DNA of 64,000 nt from Brevibacillus laterosporus DSM 25 (GTDB taxonomy: Bacteria; Bacillota; Bacilli; Brevibacillales; Brevibacillaceae): positions 1,212,501 to 1,276,500 of the forward strand of contig NZ_CP017705.1 of NCBI RefSeq assembly GCF_002706795.1, read 5' to 3'. How positions within the stretch are numbered: position 1 is the first letter of the stretch; every line of letters starts with the position of its first letter. Below, piece after piece: positions 17,177 through 25,813 of this stretch. The notes under the pieces are model-generated. The model ran no database searches. It saw nothing but the letters and a program-made list of their open reading frames with translations, and was not told where the DNA came from. The position numbers were made by a program, and so were the translations under genes.

Positions 17177-17213
17177 CATGAAAAACTTTTTAGGGATGAA
17201 ATACATCCTTCAG

Positions 17214-17720
17214 CTACTTATTGATCGCTTGGACCTGGTATGGAACGTGCATTTCCTGTAATTGTTCAAAGAAATTCTTTTCCTCCTGAAGAGGAATCAC
17301 TACTAACAAATACTGATTAAAATACGAAACAATTCGATCTAATGCCTGTTCTTTTAGGGCAAAACACGAGAGCTCACCAACATCTTTTAGTTCATAAAAA
17401 TATTGAAAGCGTTCAGGCGTCATCTTAGCAGTAAAAGTTCGGCTTACAACCGTTTCACCTCGATAATTATCCTGTACATTTTCAGTAGAAGCTCCCAATA
17501 GCTTAAGAATTCTCGCTGCATTTCCCCCTACTTTTTCCACCAGCATATTGTCGTTATACTCCACCTCTAAATCAGTAAGATGATTTTGGACAGAATGAAG
17601 CATAGCCATCAATACCTTACGTACCACTAAATTCGTCGGAGCAAATTTATGGTCATAAAAATTATATTCCAGTACGGCATCTGTAGCCGTTGCATGGCGA
17701 TAAAATTTGATGGCATTCAT
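17214..17720 (-). CDS. uncharacterised 168-residue protein after the M42 peptidase
   Basis: Soluble alpha/beta-type sequence starting MNAIKFYRHATATDAVLEYN, with no signal peptide, no membrane helix and one cysteine (ELSCFALKEQ). It contains a middle stretch with VEKVGGNAARILKLLGAS and a hydrophobic YLLVVIPLQEE near the end. I do not recognise a family. It begins 28 bases after the M42 peptidase gene and shares its terminator, so the two are one operon; a peptidase-related role is possible but only inferred. Confidence 0.75.
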   Translation of the reverse strand: MNAIKFYRHATATDAVLEYNFYDHKFAPTNLVVRKVLMAMLHSVQNHLTDLEVEYNDNMLVEKVGGNAARILKLLGASTENVQDNYRGETVVSRTFTAKMTPERFQYFYELKDVGELSCFALKEQALDRIVSYFNQYLLVVIPLQEEKNFFEQLQEMHVPYQVQAINK

Positions 17721-17748
17721 AAAAAATCACGCTTCCTTTCGCATACGC

Positions 17749-18825
17749 TTACCGGCGACGAGTAGCCTCCAGCGTAGCCCAATCCAACTTTTTAACTAGA
17801 GCAAACAGTAGCTTTTTCGCATTTTGATAATCATCTTCATGCATGATAGATGCATGACTATGAATGTAACGAGACGGAATACCAATTACTACCGAAGGAA
17901 CACCTTTACCATGCATATGGACAGCCCCTGCATCAGTCCCGCCTTGACTAATAAAGTATTGATATTTGATGCCTAGTTCTTCGCATGTATCAATTAACAA
18001 ATCACGTAGACCAGGCTGCATAATCATCGTACGATCCAAAATACGTAATAGTAGACCATCACCTAATTTACCCATACCGTCTGTCACACCCGGAATATCA
18101 CCAGCTGGACTAGCATCTAATGCAATAAACATGTCAGGGTCAATCATATGAGCGGCTGTTTTTGCACCACGCAAACCTACTTCTTCCTGTACAGTAGCAC
18201 CGGCATAGATTACATTAGGATGCTGTGGGTTTTCATGTAATTCTTTTAGTAACTCTAAAGAAAGGGCACATCCATAACGGTTATCCCAAGCTTTCGCCAT
18301 GAATTTTTTCGGATCAGCCATTTGAGTAAAAGGGCAAATCGGTACGATTGGATGTCCTGGTTTTACACCGACATTAAGAACATCCTCTTTAGAATCACAA
18401 CCAATATCAACATACATTTTCTTGATATCCATTGGGCGATTGCGCATATCTTCACTTAATACATGTGGTGGAATGGAACTAATTACCCCGATAATCGGAC
18501 CGTTTTCTGTAATAATTTGAACTCGTTGGGCCAATAATACTTGACTCCACCAACCACCTAATGGCTGAAAGGAAATAAAACCTTTATCAGATATTTGGGT
18601 TACCATAAACCCTACTTCATCCATATGCCCTGCAACCATAATGCGAGGCCCTTGTTCATCCCCACGCTTCACTCCAAAAATACTTCCCATATTATCATAG
18701 GTGACTTCTTCTGTATAAGAGGAGATATATTCTTTCATAATGGAGCGGACAGGTCCTTCAAATCCCGAAGCACCAGGCGCCTCTGTTAATTTTTCCCATA
18801 AATCCAATTGAAATTGATCGGCCAT
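17749..18825 (-). CDS. M42-family aminopeptidase (glutamyl aminopeptidase/endoglucanase type)
   Basis: Dinuclear metal aminopeptidase that forms large tetrahedral complexes. Metal-binding and catalytic motifs are present in order: [10 protein letters not shown] (His and Asp), AWDNRYGC (bridging Asp), [12 protein letters not shown] (catalytic Glu-Glu), ALDASPAGD and a C-terminal histidine in SRYIHSHAS. Length 358 is normal. It resembles B. subtilis YsdC/YtoP. Cytosolic, peptide turnover. Ribosome site GGAGG lies upstream of the ATG at 18825. Confidence 0.95.
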   Translation of the reverse strand: MADQFQLDLWEKLTEAPGASGFEGPVRSIMKEYISSYTEEVTYDNMGSIFGVKRGDEQGPRIMVAGHMDEVGFMVTQISDKGFISFQPLGGWWSQVLLAQRVQIITENGPIIGVISSIPPHVLSEDMRNRPMDIKKMYVDIGCDSKEDVLNVGVKPGHPIVPICPFTQMADPKKFMAKAWDNRYGCALSLELLKELHENPQHPNVIYAGATVQEEVGLRGAKTAAHMIDPDMFIALDASPAGDIPGVTDGMGKLGDGLLLRILDRTMIMQPGLRDLLIDTCEELGIKYQYFISQGGTDAGAVHMHGKGVPSVVIGIPSRYIHSHASIMHEDDYQNAKKLLFALVKKLDWATLEATRRR

Positions 18826-19069
18826 TACCTTGATCCTCCCAAACTGAGTCTTTTTTGTTGTATTCTATGTAGAGACAATTGTATACTTTTCCATTATCGA
18901 CTACCTGTTAGAGTTATGCAACCATGTAAGTAAGGGAAGCCTGAGGAGTACCCCTTTCATCTGACTTACGTCTAGTTTACCCAGTCACTATCTCCTTATC
19001 ACATCTTGTGTAATGGTGGAGAAAAAGGTGCACATTACCCTATACAGTAAATAAAAGGATGAACATCTA
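18826..19069. promoter_or_regulatory. divergent promoter region of the M42 and flavoprotein genes
   Basis: About 240 bases without a gene between divergent start codons. An AAAGGATG ribosome site lies just before the plus-strand gene. I did not find a clear operator. Confidence 0.4.
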
Positions 19070-20347
19070 ATGAAGAAAGAAAGATTTGATTGCATTGTTA
19101 TCGGTGGCGGCCCCGCGGGACTTATGGCTGCCTATTCAGCTGCCAAACACGGAGCCAGTGTCTGCTTACTTGAAAAAGGTGAAAAACTAGGACGCAAACT
19201 GATCATTTCAGGTGGCGGACGCTGTAATGTCACTAATGCTAAAGATTTAGAAGAGCTGATTAAACAGATTCCTGGAAACGGTCGATTTATGCACAGTGCC
19301 TTTGCCCAATTTAACAATCAAGATATTATCTACTTTTTTGAAGGGATAGGAGTTTCATTAAAAGAGGAAGATCGTGGCCGAATGTTTCCCACGACAGATA
19401 AAGCGATTACCGTAGCGAATGCTCTTGTTAGTCAATTAAAACAGGAGGGAGTTCACATCCGTCTGCATGCAGAGGTAGAGCGTGTCCTGTATGAACAAGA
19501 TGCTTGTACAGGGGTTGAATTAAAAAATGGGGAATTACTGAAGACAAAAGCTGTTATTGTAGCCTCAGGTGGTTGTTCCGTACCGCAAACAGGCTCGACT
19601 GGGGATGGATATAAGTGGGCGAAAGCAGCTGGTCATACCATTACTGATCTATATCCCACTGAAGTACCATTGCGAGCAAGCGATGAGATCATTAAACAAA
19701 AAACATTACAAGGACTCTCTTTACGCGAAGTCGAACTGACCCTTACTGATCCAAAAGGAAAACGGGTAACTACACAAGAGGGAGATATGATCTTTACCCA
19801 TTTCGGCGTATCTGGTCCAGCTGTCCTACGGTTAGGACATTTTGTATCTGTTACTCAGCGTAAATTCGGCATCGTTCCTCTCCAATTGACAATTGATTTG
19901 TTTCCAGAGCGTTCCATCGACATCATTTCCCAGGAAACATGGAAGCTTTGTGAGGAACAACCGAAAAAAACGATCAAGAATGCATTGAAGGGCTATGTGC
20001 CCGAACGACTTATCCCTGTTCTCTTACAGAAAGCAGAGCTAGAAGAAGAAATTACCTTTAGCCATCTCAATAAGCAAAAATGGCAAAATTTCACTCGTCT
20101 TCTGAAATCATTCCCGTTAACAATCATTGGAACTCTGTCACTGGAAGAAGCCTTTATTACAGGTGGTGGCATTCATACTAAGGAAGTAGATCCGAGAACT
20201 ATGCAGTCTAAAAAAGCGACTGGACTATTCTTTGCTGGAGAAGTGCTTGATGTCCATGCACATACAGGTGGATATAACATTACAATTGCCTTTTCTTCTG
20301 GCTATGTAGCCGGCTTACATGCGGCTCAATACACCTTAACTAGCTAA
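19070..20347 (+). CDS. HI0933/YhiN-family FAD-dependent oxidoreductase
   Basis: Flavoprotein of the group that includes BaiN. Visible are the Rossmann dinucleotide motif CIVIGGGPAGLMAAYSAAKH, the family signature GRKLIISGGGRCNVTN, ASGGCSVPQTGSTGDGY, and the C-terminal FAD motif FFAGEVLDVHAHTGGYN. Length 425. Role in cells is not known; cytosolic. It appears monocistronic, with a terminator ~200 bases downstream. Confidence 0.93.
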   Translation: MKKERFDCIVIGGGPAGLMAAYSAAKHGASVCLLEKGEKLGRKLIISGGGRCNVTNAKDLEELIKQIPGNGRFMHSAFAQFNNQDIIYFFEGIGVSLKEEDRGRMFPTTDKAITVANALVSQLKQEGVHIRLHAEVERVLYEQDACTGVELKNGELLKTKAVIVASGGCSVPQTGSTGDGYKWAKAAGHTITDLYPTEVPLRASDEIIKQKTLQGLSLREVELTLTDPKGKRVTTQEGDMIFTHFGVSGPAVLRLGHFVSVTQRKFGIVPLQLTIDLFPERSIDIISQETWKLCEEQPKKTIKNALKGYVPERLIPVLLQKAELEEEITFSHLNKQKWQNFTRLLKSFPLTIIGTLSLEEAFITGGGIHTKEVDPRTMQSKKATGLFFAGEVLDVHAHTGGYNITIAFSSGYVAGLHAAQYTLTS

Positions 20348-20547
20348 TTATCCTGTAAAACTATGTATCTTATAGAAAAATAGCAGATTACCATACAATT
20401 TTTTAAAATACATGTTTAACTATCTATTTTATTGGGGAATATATTACTAATTGCTCTTCCTCCCAGAAGAGCGTCTCAGAACCCTACTCCCCCTAAAAGT
20501 AGTTGGTTACTGATTCTCACACCTCTACTCCCTTTATCTTTATCTTT

Positions 20548-20580
20548 GGAAGCGTCGATCATTGACGCTTCTTTTTTTGT
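20548..20580 (+). terminator. terminator of the flavoprotein gene
   Basis: GAAGCGTC pairs with GACGCTTC over a 7-base loop, followed by seven T residues. Confidence 0.85.
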
Positions 20581-20590
20581 CTAGATAATA

Positions 20591-20622
20591 CAAAAAAGCA
20601 CGCCTAAAAAAGACGTGCCTTC
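20591..20622 (-). terminator. terminator of the TetR/TPM operon
   Basis: On the minus strand GGCACGTC pairs with the complementary GGCGTGC across a T-rich loop and runs into TTTTTTG. Confidence 0.75.
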
Positions 20623-20674
20623 CTTTATGATTAGCAACCTACTCTTATAAGATCTGTCCCTCTTGCTAGTAGAT

Positions 20675-20872
20675 TTATTTACGTAATAGCAAAAAGCATC
20701 CCACTACCACACATGATACACCCAACAGATAAAACGTATTCGCTCGTTGTTTCATTCGTTTCTCGTTACCTGCAAAGTGGGCGCTCAAGCGTCGGTTCCA
20801 GCGTTTGGTTTTAGGCTGGATAGCAACTACTAAACCTGCTCCTATCAGGAAATACGGCATAGGATCAACCAT
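20675..20872 (-). CDS. small two-helix membrane protein downstream of the TPM protein
   Basis: 65 residues: helix PYFLIGAGLVVAIQP, a very basic loop (KTKRWNRRLSAHF ... KRMKQRA), and helix FYLLGVSCVVVGCFLLL. It starts 3 bases after the stop of the preceding gene, so it is clearly co-translated. Unrecognised; the topology places the basic loop in the cytosol. Confidence 0.7.
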   Translation of the reverse strand: MVDPMPYFLIGAGLVVAIQPKTKRWNRRLSAHFAGNEKRMKQRANTFYLLGVSCVVVGCFLLLRK

Positions 20873-20875
20873 CGG

Positions 20876-23281
20876 CTAACGCTCTCCTCTTTTTTTCTTA
20901 CGTAGCATCCAGCGACCTCCGGCATCGTCATCATGATCTCCCTCAATAATTAAGCGGGCTTCTTCTGCTAACTGATACGCTTCGGTAAAATACAACTGAC
21001 GGAAAGCTTGCTCTGATTTCGTTAGCAATTCATTTACTTGACGATTTAAGCGTCGGTAGCGATTCGTATATTGAATAGCACCCTCTGCCGATTGGCAAGC
21101 CGCAATTGTATTTTCAGCCATGTAATGTGTATCCATTAGCTGTTCATGAGCCTCTTCAAGGTAATAAGCAACTTCACGAATGTCATATCGAGTATTCTCC
21201 ATTCGTAGCTGAATTTGCCCTAATAGACCGACAACTGTATCAAACTTTGTTTTCAAATCATCTGGAACTCCAGGCAAGTAGCTACGCTTAATACGCTGTC
21301 GGATACAAATTAATTCACCCGAAATGCGCTCCATCTCATCTAAAATATCATCTTCTGTTTCAATAAATGGTTTTTCCTCAATCTTAACCAGCTTCTCAGA
21401 TTCGTGTGACATTGGTTTAGGGATTTTCGGCATAACCAACTCATACTCGTGATGCTCTTCTCCGTCCGCTCGTTCCCGCTTCCTATCACTTACATGGGAA
21501 CGGCTCTTTTGTAGATCACTTTGCAAAGGGGGAGCACTTTTCTTAGCAACAGGTGTTTCCACTGTCACTGTGTCACTTGCCGCGGCTTCCCGGTATGCTA
21601 CAGTCGTATCCGCCGTCCCAGATGGCTGGATAGCAGGAGGATCTGTCTCTTTCCTCTGTTCTTCATTACTCTGTTCCGCATACTCTTGAATACTTTCCTC
21701 TGCATTCTCTACTGTGGCTTCTTGCTGGTCATCAGCGAGCTCTTTGAAAGTATCCTCACGTGTTAAAGTAGATGAATGCTGTACTACTTGCGCCTGATCC
21801 GTAGGCTCTTCCCCTTTTTCTCCGAGCACTGCTTGTTCAAGATTGCTATAAATAGATTCCACCTTTAAGACGAATGCTTTTACATGTGTTTGCAACATGT
21901 GAAAATTTCCCTCTTCTAAGGCATTTCCAGCAGAGGTCACCAATTGTTTTACCTGCAATAATTCCTCATCAAGAGCCGTTTGGTTCAGGTCATACTTACC
22001 ACCTAATGCAGTCTCGATATCCTGTTCAAGCTGATGTAATTCTTCCTTCATTTCGGTACGCACTTGATTTACATATGTGGGTAGCTGTTCTAATAAGTTG
22101 CTCGTTTCTCTTAAAATTGAATGAGCTTCAAAAGCTACTTCAGCCGCTTTGACATTATCTCCACTAGCAATAGCAGATTTGATTGTTGCCTTCATGTCGG
22201 CAATGCGATCCAGATCCGATTTTAGTTCATGGAAGGAAAGTCCATATTCAAGTCTCACATCAGATAATTTTCGTTCCACCTGTTCTAGCATCTTTTCAAG
22301 CTCTGGTATGGCTTGCTTATTCTCATTTTTTGCTTGTACCACTTGGGTTGTATCATTTTTAAGGTCTTCTAGTTCATCCTCAATATCATTAAGCATCGAT
22401 TCGCCTTCAAGAATTAAGCTATTGGCTGCTTTAAAACGGAAACGATCACAAGCTTCATCCGCTTCTATAATCAACATTTCGATATCGGGAATACTGGTTC
22501 CAAGCAGCTTTTCCTTACGTGATGCGAGTGCTACATAACGTTCTTCAGTCACTCCTGACACGCGACGCTTATTTTTTTCCACTTCTATTTTTTCAATTTT
22601 CTCTAGCAATTCATCTTTCCAATCCTCTAGTTCATCAATATCACGCATGAGGGTACGACGACGCATCGTTAGTGTCATCAAATAGAGGAGTCCTATAAAC
22701 AAGGCTCCTGCCAAGACAAATACCCACCAAGGTAACCAATTCAACAGCGTATTTTCTTGAGATTCGATGTTAGGGTCTGCGTCAGTCGCGGTCGCTGTTT
22801 CCGCAGGCTTTGGCAATTTACTCAATTCATTCTGTACCTCTTTGGCGAACTGAGAGATGCCCTGATCAAATTTATCAGTGTTCTTCCAAGGGTCAAAATA
22901 AGCTGTCAATTTTCCTTTTAATAGCTCGGATTTTGCTCCTTGTTGAACAAGCTTAGGGCCCGCATACACACCCAGATCCTTCTTTTGCTTGTCCAACACC
23001 ATCAACATAGAGTCTTCCTCTAATTTATACTCAGCAAATAGCTTCTGCGCATACTCATCAGGAGACTTTGCTTCTGGCTCAGTACTCTCAACTACAACAA
23101 CCTTATAAATACCCGGTGTTTGTTTAAGTGATTCTTCAAGATTTTTTCGTTCATCTTTTTTAAAAATCTTTGCTTGGTCTTGTACAATGTCACTCGTCTT
23201 CTTAGGAAATGGAGACGCCATTGCCACATTGTGAAAGCAAAGAGTACCGGCAAGACATAACAACAACAGCCTTCTTTTCAC
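20876..23281 (-). CDS. TPM-domain protein with transmembrane helix and EzrA-like cytosolic coiled coil
   Basis: 801 residues. Signal peptide 1-22, then an extracellular TPM domain about 30-165 (DIVQDQAKIFKKDERKNLEE; SMLMVLDKQKKDLGVYAG), a linker, one membrane helix near 185-207 (WLPWWVFVLAGALFIGLLYL) and a long cytosolic part: coiled coil to ~490, an acidic disordered stretch to ~620, and a second coiled coil to the end. The cytosolic part resembles EzrA, the septation ring regulator, in its pattern of Leu/Glu/Asp helices. Start is GTG, overlapping the stop of the tetR gene (GTGA). The combination implies a transmembrane link between wall and cytosolic filaments; this is inference. Confidence 0.8.
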   Translation of the reverse strand: MKRRLLLLCLAGTLCFHNVAMASPFPKKTSDIVQDQAKIFKKDERKNLEESLKQTPGIYKVVVVESTEPEAKSPDEYAQKLFAEYKLEEDSMLMVLDKQKKDLGVYAGPKLVQQGAKSELLKGKLTAYFDPWKNTDKFDQGISQFAKEVQNELSKLPKPAETATATDADPNIESQENTLLNWLPWWVFVLAGALFIGLLYLMTLTMRRRTLMRDIDELEDWKDELLEKIEKIEVEKNKRRVSGVTEERYVALASRKEKLLGTSIPDIEMLIIEADEACDRFRFKAANSLILEGESMLNDIEDELEDLKNDTTQVVQAKNENKQAIPELEKMLEQVERKLSDVRLEYGLSFHELKSDLDRIADMKATIKSAIASGDNVKAAEVAFEAHSILRETSNLLEQLPTYVNQVRTEMKEELHQLEQDIETALGGKYDLNQTALDEELLQVKQLVTSAGNALEEGNFHMLQTHVKAFVLKVESIYSNLEQAVLGEKGEEPTDQAQVVQHSSTLTREDTFKELADDQQEATVENAEESIQEYAEQSNEEQRKETDPPAIQPSGTADTTVAYREAAASDTVTVETPVAKKSAPPLQSDLQKSRSHVSDRKRERADGEEHHEYELVMPKIPKPMSHESEKLVKIEEKPFIETEDDILDEMERISGELICIRQRIKRSYLPGVPDDLKTKFDTVVGLLGQIQLRMENTRYDIREVAYYLEEAHEQLMDTHYMAENTIAACQSAEGAIQYTNRYRRLNRQVNELLTKSEQAFRQLYFTEAYQLAEEARLIIEGDHDDDAGGRWMLRKKKRGER

Positions 23282-23934
23282 GGTTGGACAACCCCTTTAC
23301 CAACTTGTTTCTCATTCAATCCTGTATGTACTAAGAGGGAACGCAAAAATTGAACGCTTGAGGTGACAAGCCATTCACAAAAATCAGCAGAACCCGGTTC
23401 TAAATAATATACTTCACGGACAATCTGTGGATTCAGGTACGGATAGGTCAAAATACTGGAAAGATTCATCAGAACAGCATCAACGCTGACACTCCGAAAC
23501 TCCCCTGTCTGTATTCCATCTTCTATCACGCTAGCAAAGCGGTGCTTCAATTGATGTATATAGACGGTCATTACTTCTCGTGCGAGCATAGATTCCACAC
23601 TTAACTCCCGCTGAATCAACCTAGTTACCAACGCATGTTCATGTTGATAAAAAACAAATAACCTTACGATTTTTTCTAACTGCCCCATCGAATCCTGTGG
23701 TTTTTCTTTCTCCCATTGTTCCTGTACAATTTTGAAAAAATGATCATAGTAGTGGCTGATCAGCTTTTCCAAAACTCCCTGCTTGCCTTGAAAATGGTAA
23801 GAAATTAATGCTACATTAACCTGAGCCTTCTCTGCAATTTGACGCACAGTGGTACGATCATACCCCTGTGAATAAAACAGTGAGGCTGCTGCTACCAGTA
23901 TTCTTTCTTTCGTGTTATGCTGTTCAGTTCTCAT
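23278..23934 (-). CDS. TetR-family regulator
   Basis: N-terminal TetR helix-turn-helix: RILVAAASLFYSQGYDRTTV then RQIAEKAQVNVALISYHFQG. About 218 residues with the ATG at 23934 (AGG 9 bases before it); the frame stays open to 23994. C-terminal ligand domain resembles the CecR/YbiH type. Its stop overlaps the start of the TPM/EzrA-like gene, so regulator and target are probably made together, suggesting autoregulation of this membrane operon. Confidence 0.9.
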   Translation of the reverse strand: MRTEQHNTKERILVAAASLFYSQGYDRTTVRQIAEKAQVNVALISYHFQGKQGVLEKLISHYYDHFFKIVQEQWEKEKPQDSMGQLEKIVRLFVFYQHEHALVTRLIQRELSVESMLAREVMTVYIHQLKHRFASVIEDGIQTGEFRSVSVDAVLMNLSSILTYPYLNPQIVREVYYLEPGSADFCEWLVTSSVQFLRSLLVHTGLNEKQVGKGVVQP

Positions 23935-24160
23935 CTTTATCATCCTCAGGCTACTTCTTCTCCGTTTTTTTCCTACTACAGATCCAAGCCACATCTCAAC
24001 TTACCTAAAATGGCAATCATCAGCAAAAAACGTAGTGTATGAGCGTGAAATTCTCATAAATCATGTCCCATTGTAGCCTCTTAGATGGTGATTGATGGTA
24101 TAACTTCGAATATACCGAGCCATCAGAATAATACAAAAGCCTCTTTGTTTTGCCCTTCAT

Positions 24161-24523
24161 TCATCTAGCAAAAAAGGCTGCTGTTCCACTTTTTTTAGCC
24201 CAATCAAATGTCACGTAACGAGCCATAAAAAAGCTGAGAGTAGCCCCTATAGTCGCAGACAGCCACCTAATAAAAAACCGGGTATCCCGCCAAATATCAG
24301 AACATTTACACCTGCAATCAAAAAAATAGGGGACAAACGGAAAGAAGGTTTGTAGAACGGTGATAAAACAGCTTACCACAAGCACCTAAATGCCAAAAGA
24401 TTGTATATAATGAGCAATACGTTGCAGATCACCTGTACGTAACACGTTACCTAACTTAGTCTGAGTTAATAAAAAAGGACTAGTAGAAGTAAGCGTAGCG
24501 GAAGAATGATTTTGATCATCCAT
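24161..24523 (-). pseudogene. decayed VTT (TVP38/TMEM64, SNARE-associated) family gene
   Basis: Starts MDDQNHSSATLTSTSPFLLT and stops early at TAG after ~45 codons. Sequence beyond it in shifting frames rebuilds the VTT core: FITVLQTFFPFVPYFF, then after a shift in a T run LIAGVNVLIFGGIPGFLLG, then after another shift WLSATIGATLSFFMARYVTF. Family members are membrane scramblase/DedA-like proteins of ~200 residues. Here one stop, at least two frameshifts and a truncated end make it inactive. Further decayed pieces may extend to about 24010. Confidence 0.75.
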
Positions 24524-24760
24524 CCAGCTTTCCTATCCTTGAATAGGAACTCATTTATTATAGTACAGATCGGCATGCAAAAAAAGGGTACTTCCCTGTT
24601 CTTTCGACAATAAAAGCTATGTATAAGATTACTTTATTACGAGCTCCTTACTCACTCTCTCTACTTAGAAAGACGCATGATAGGAATGAGAGGATTCATT
24701 TCAATAAAAAGTCCTTACCCGCTTTGTCTAACAGGAAAGGACTTTTACTGAAGGAAAGGT
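24524..24760. other. intergenic region between the VTT pseudogene and the MBL gene
   Basis: No gene seen. It contains the minus-strand terminator at 24706-24752. Confidence 0.5.
24706..24752 (-). terminator. terminator of the MBL/GGDEF/phosphatase operon
   Basis: On the minus strand AAAAGTCCTT pairs with AAGGACTTTTT across a ~20-base loop. Confidence 0.8.
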
Positions 24761-25771
24761 TTATAGTGAATAATAGAGAACGCCCTCTTTGCTTTGTACA
24801 TGTACCTGATGAACCATCACCAATAAATCAATGTGTCCCAAGGTTTCAGAAATAACGAGCGGTAATTCCTTGAGATAAAGAAGGGGAAATAACAGGACAG
24901 CTAATTCAAATGCAGTCTTTGGGCCATCAAGCAAAAATCGACGAATAGCATTGGTACGTTCCCAGGTTTTCTGTAATCGTTCAAAAATGAGCTCACGACT
25001 ATTCTCGATCGGCTCCCCATGTCCAGAAACCACCAGTTTAATATCCATCGCCGCACACATCTCCAATGCGGTCCGATATTGCACCAATGTTAGTGGTCGA
25101 GTCGTACTCCGATCTTGTGGTGGTTCAATAAAAGCATTTGAGGAAATAGAAGAGATCAAGTGATCGCCTGCTATTAATAATTGATCAGAGGCCCGGTACA
25201 GGGATAAATGAGATTGAGAATGTCCTGGTGTAAACAACACTTGCCACTCTGGAAAATGAGGCAGAGCTTGCTCATGCACAAGTGATTCTTCCACTGTGCT
25301 TTTTTCTTGGAAGATTGCCATCGTGCCACGAAATTTTTCTACAATCGATAGTAGTTTCTCTGGTAGGCCACACTCTTTATACAGAGCAATAAAAAATTCA
25401 TCATGAAATTGCATGAACTCCTCATCTTGTTCTACATATGGGGCTGCTAGAGGATGAGCATACACCTTTGCTTTCGATATGTTCTTTACTTTCTCCAATT
25501 GTCCAATATGGTCCACATGGTGATGTGTAAGCACGATTTGCCTAACGTCTTCCACACGATATCCAATCGTATTTAGTCCATTCTCTAGACTGATCCACGC
25601 CTCTTCTGTTAACGGACCCACATCTACCAACGTGATACATTCTTGGCCTTCAATCACATATACGTTCACATCTCCTACAGAAAATGGAGTGGGTATCGGA
25701 ATTTGATACACTCCCCTTGCAACCTCTGTCGTAGTCTTTGACAATCTATTTTTTTTTGATACGGCAGACAT
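24761..25771 (-). CDS. MBL-fold metallo-hydrolase
   Basis: 336 residues, cytosolic. The zinc-binding signature LTHHHVDHIG is intact, followed by the histidine in FTPGHSQSHLSLY, the bridging Asp in LLIAGDHLI and the last histidine in VVSGHGEPI. The C-terminal ~75 residues are helical, like the LACTB2/RNase-type or hydroxyacylglutathione-hydrolase-like members with a C-terminal winged-helix part. Substrate unknown. It follows the GGDEF gene by 42 bases on the same strand. Confidence 0.9.
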   Translation of the reverse strand: MSAVSKKNRLSKTTTEVARGVYQIPIPTPFSVGDVNVYVIEGQECITLVDVGPLTEEAWISLENGLNTIGYRVEDVRQIVLTHHHVDHIGQLEKVKNISKAKVYAHPLAAPYVEQDEEFMQFHDEFFIALYKECGLPEKLLSIVEKFRGTMAIFQEKSTVEESLVHEQALPHFPEWQVLFTPGHSQSHLSLYRASDQLLIAGDHLISSISSNAFIEPPQDRSTTRPLTLVQYRTALEMCAAMDIKLVVSGHGEPIENSRELIFERLQKTWERTNAIRRFLLDGPKTAFELAVLLFPLLYLKELPLVISETLGHIDLLVMVHQVHVQSKEGVLYYSL

Positions 25772-25813
25772 TCTATCTCCCCCAGATTTTTACAGATAGC
25801 ATTTTCTCATCGC

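Larger units (their letters stand above)
20348..20674. other. intergenic region with two converging terminators
   Basis: No gene seen. It holds the plus-strand terminator at 20548-20580 and the minus-strand one at 20591-20622. Confidence 0.6.
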
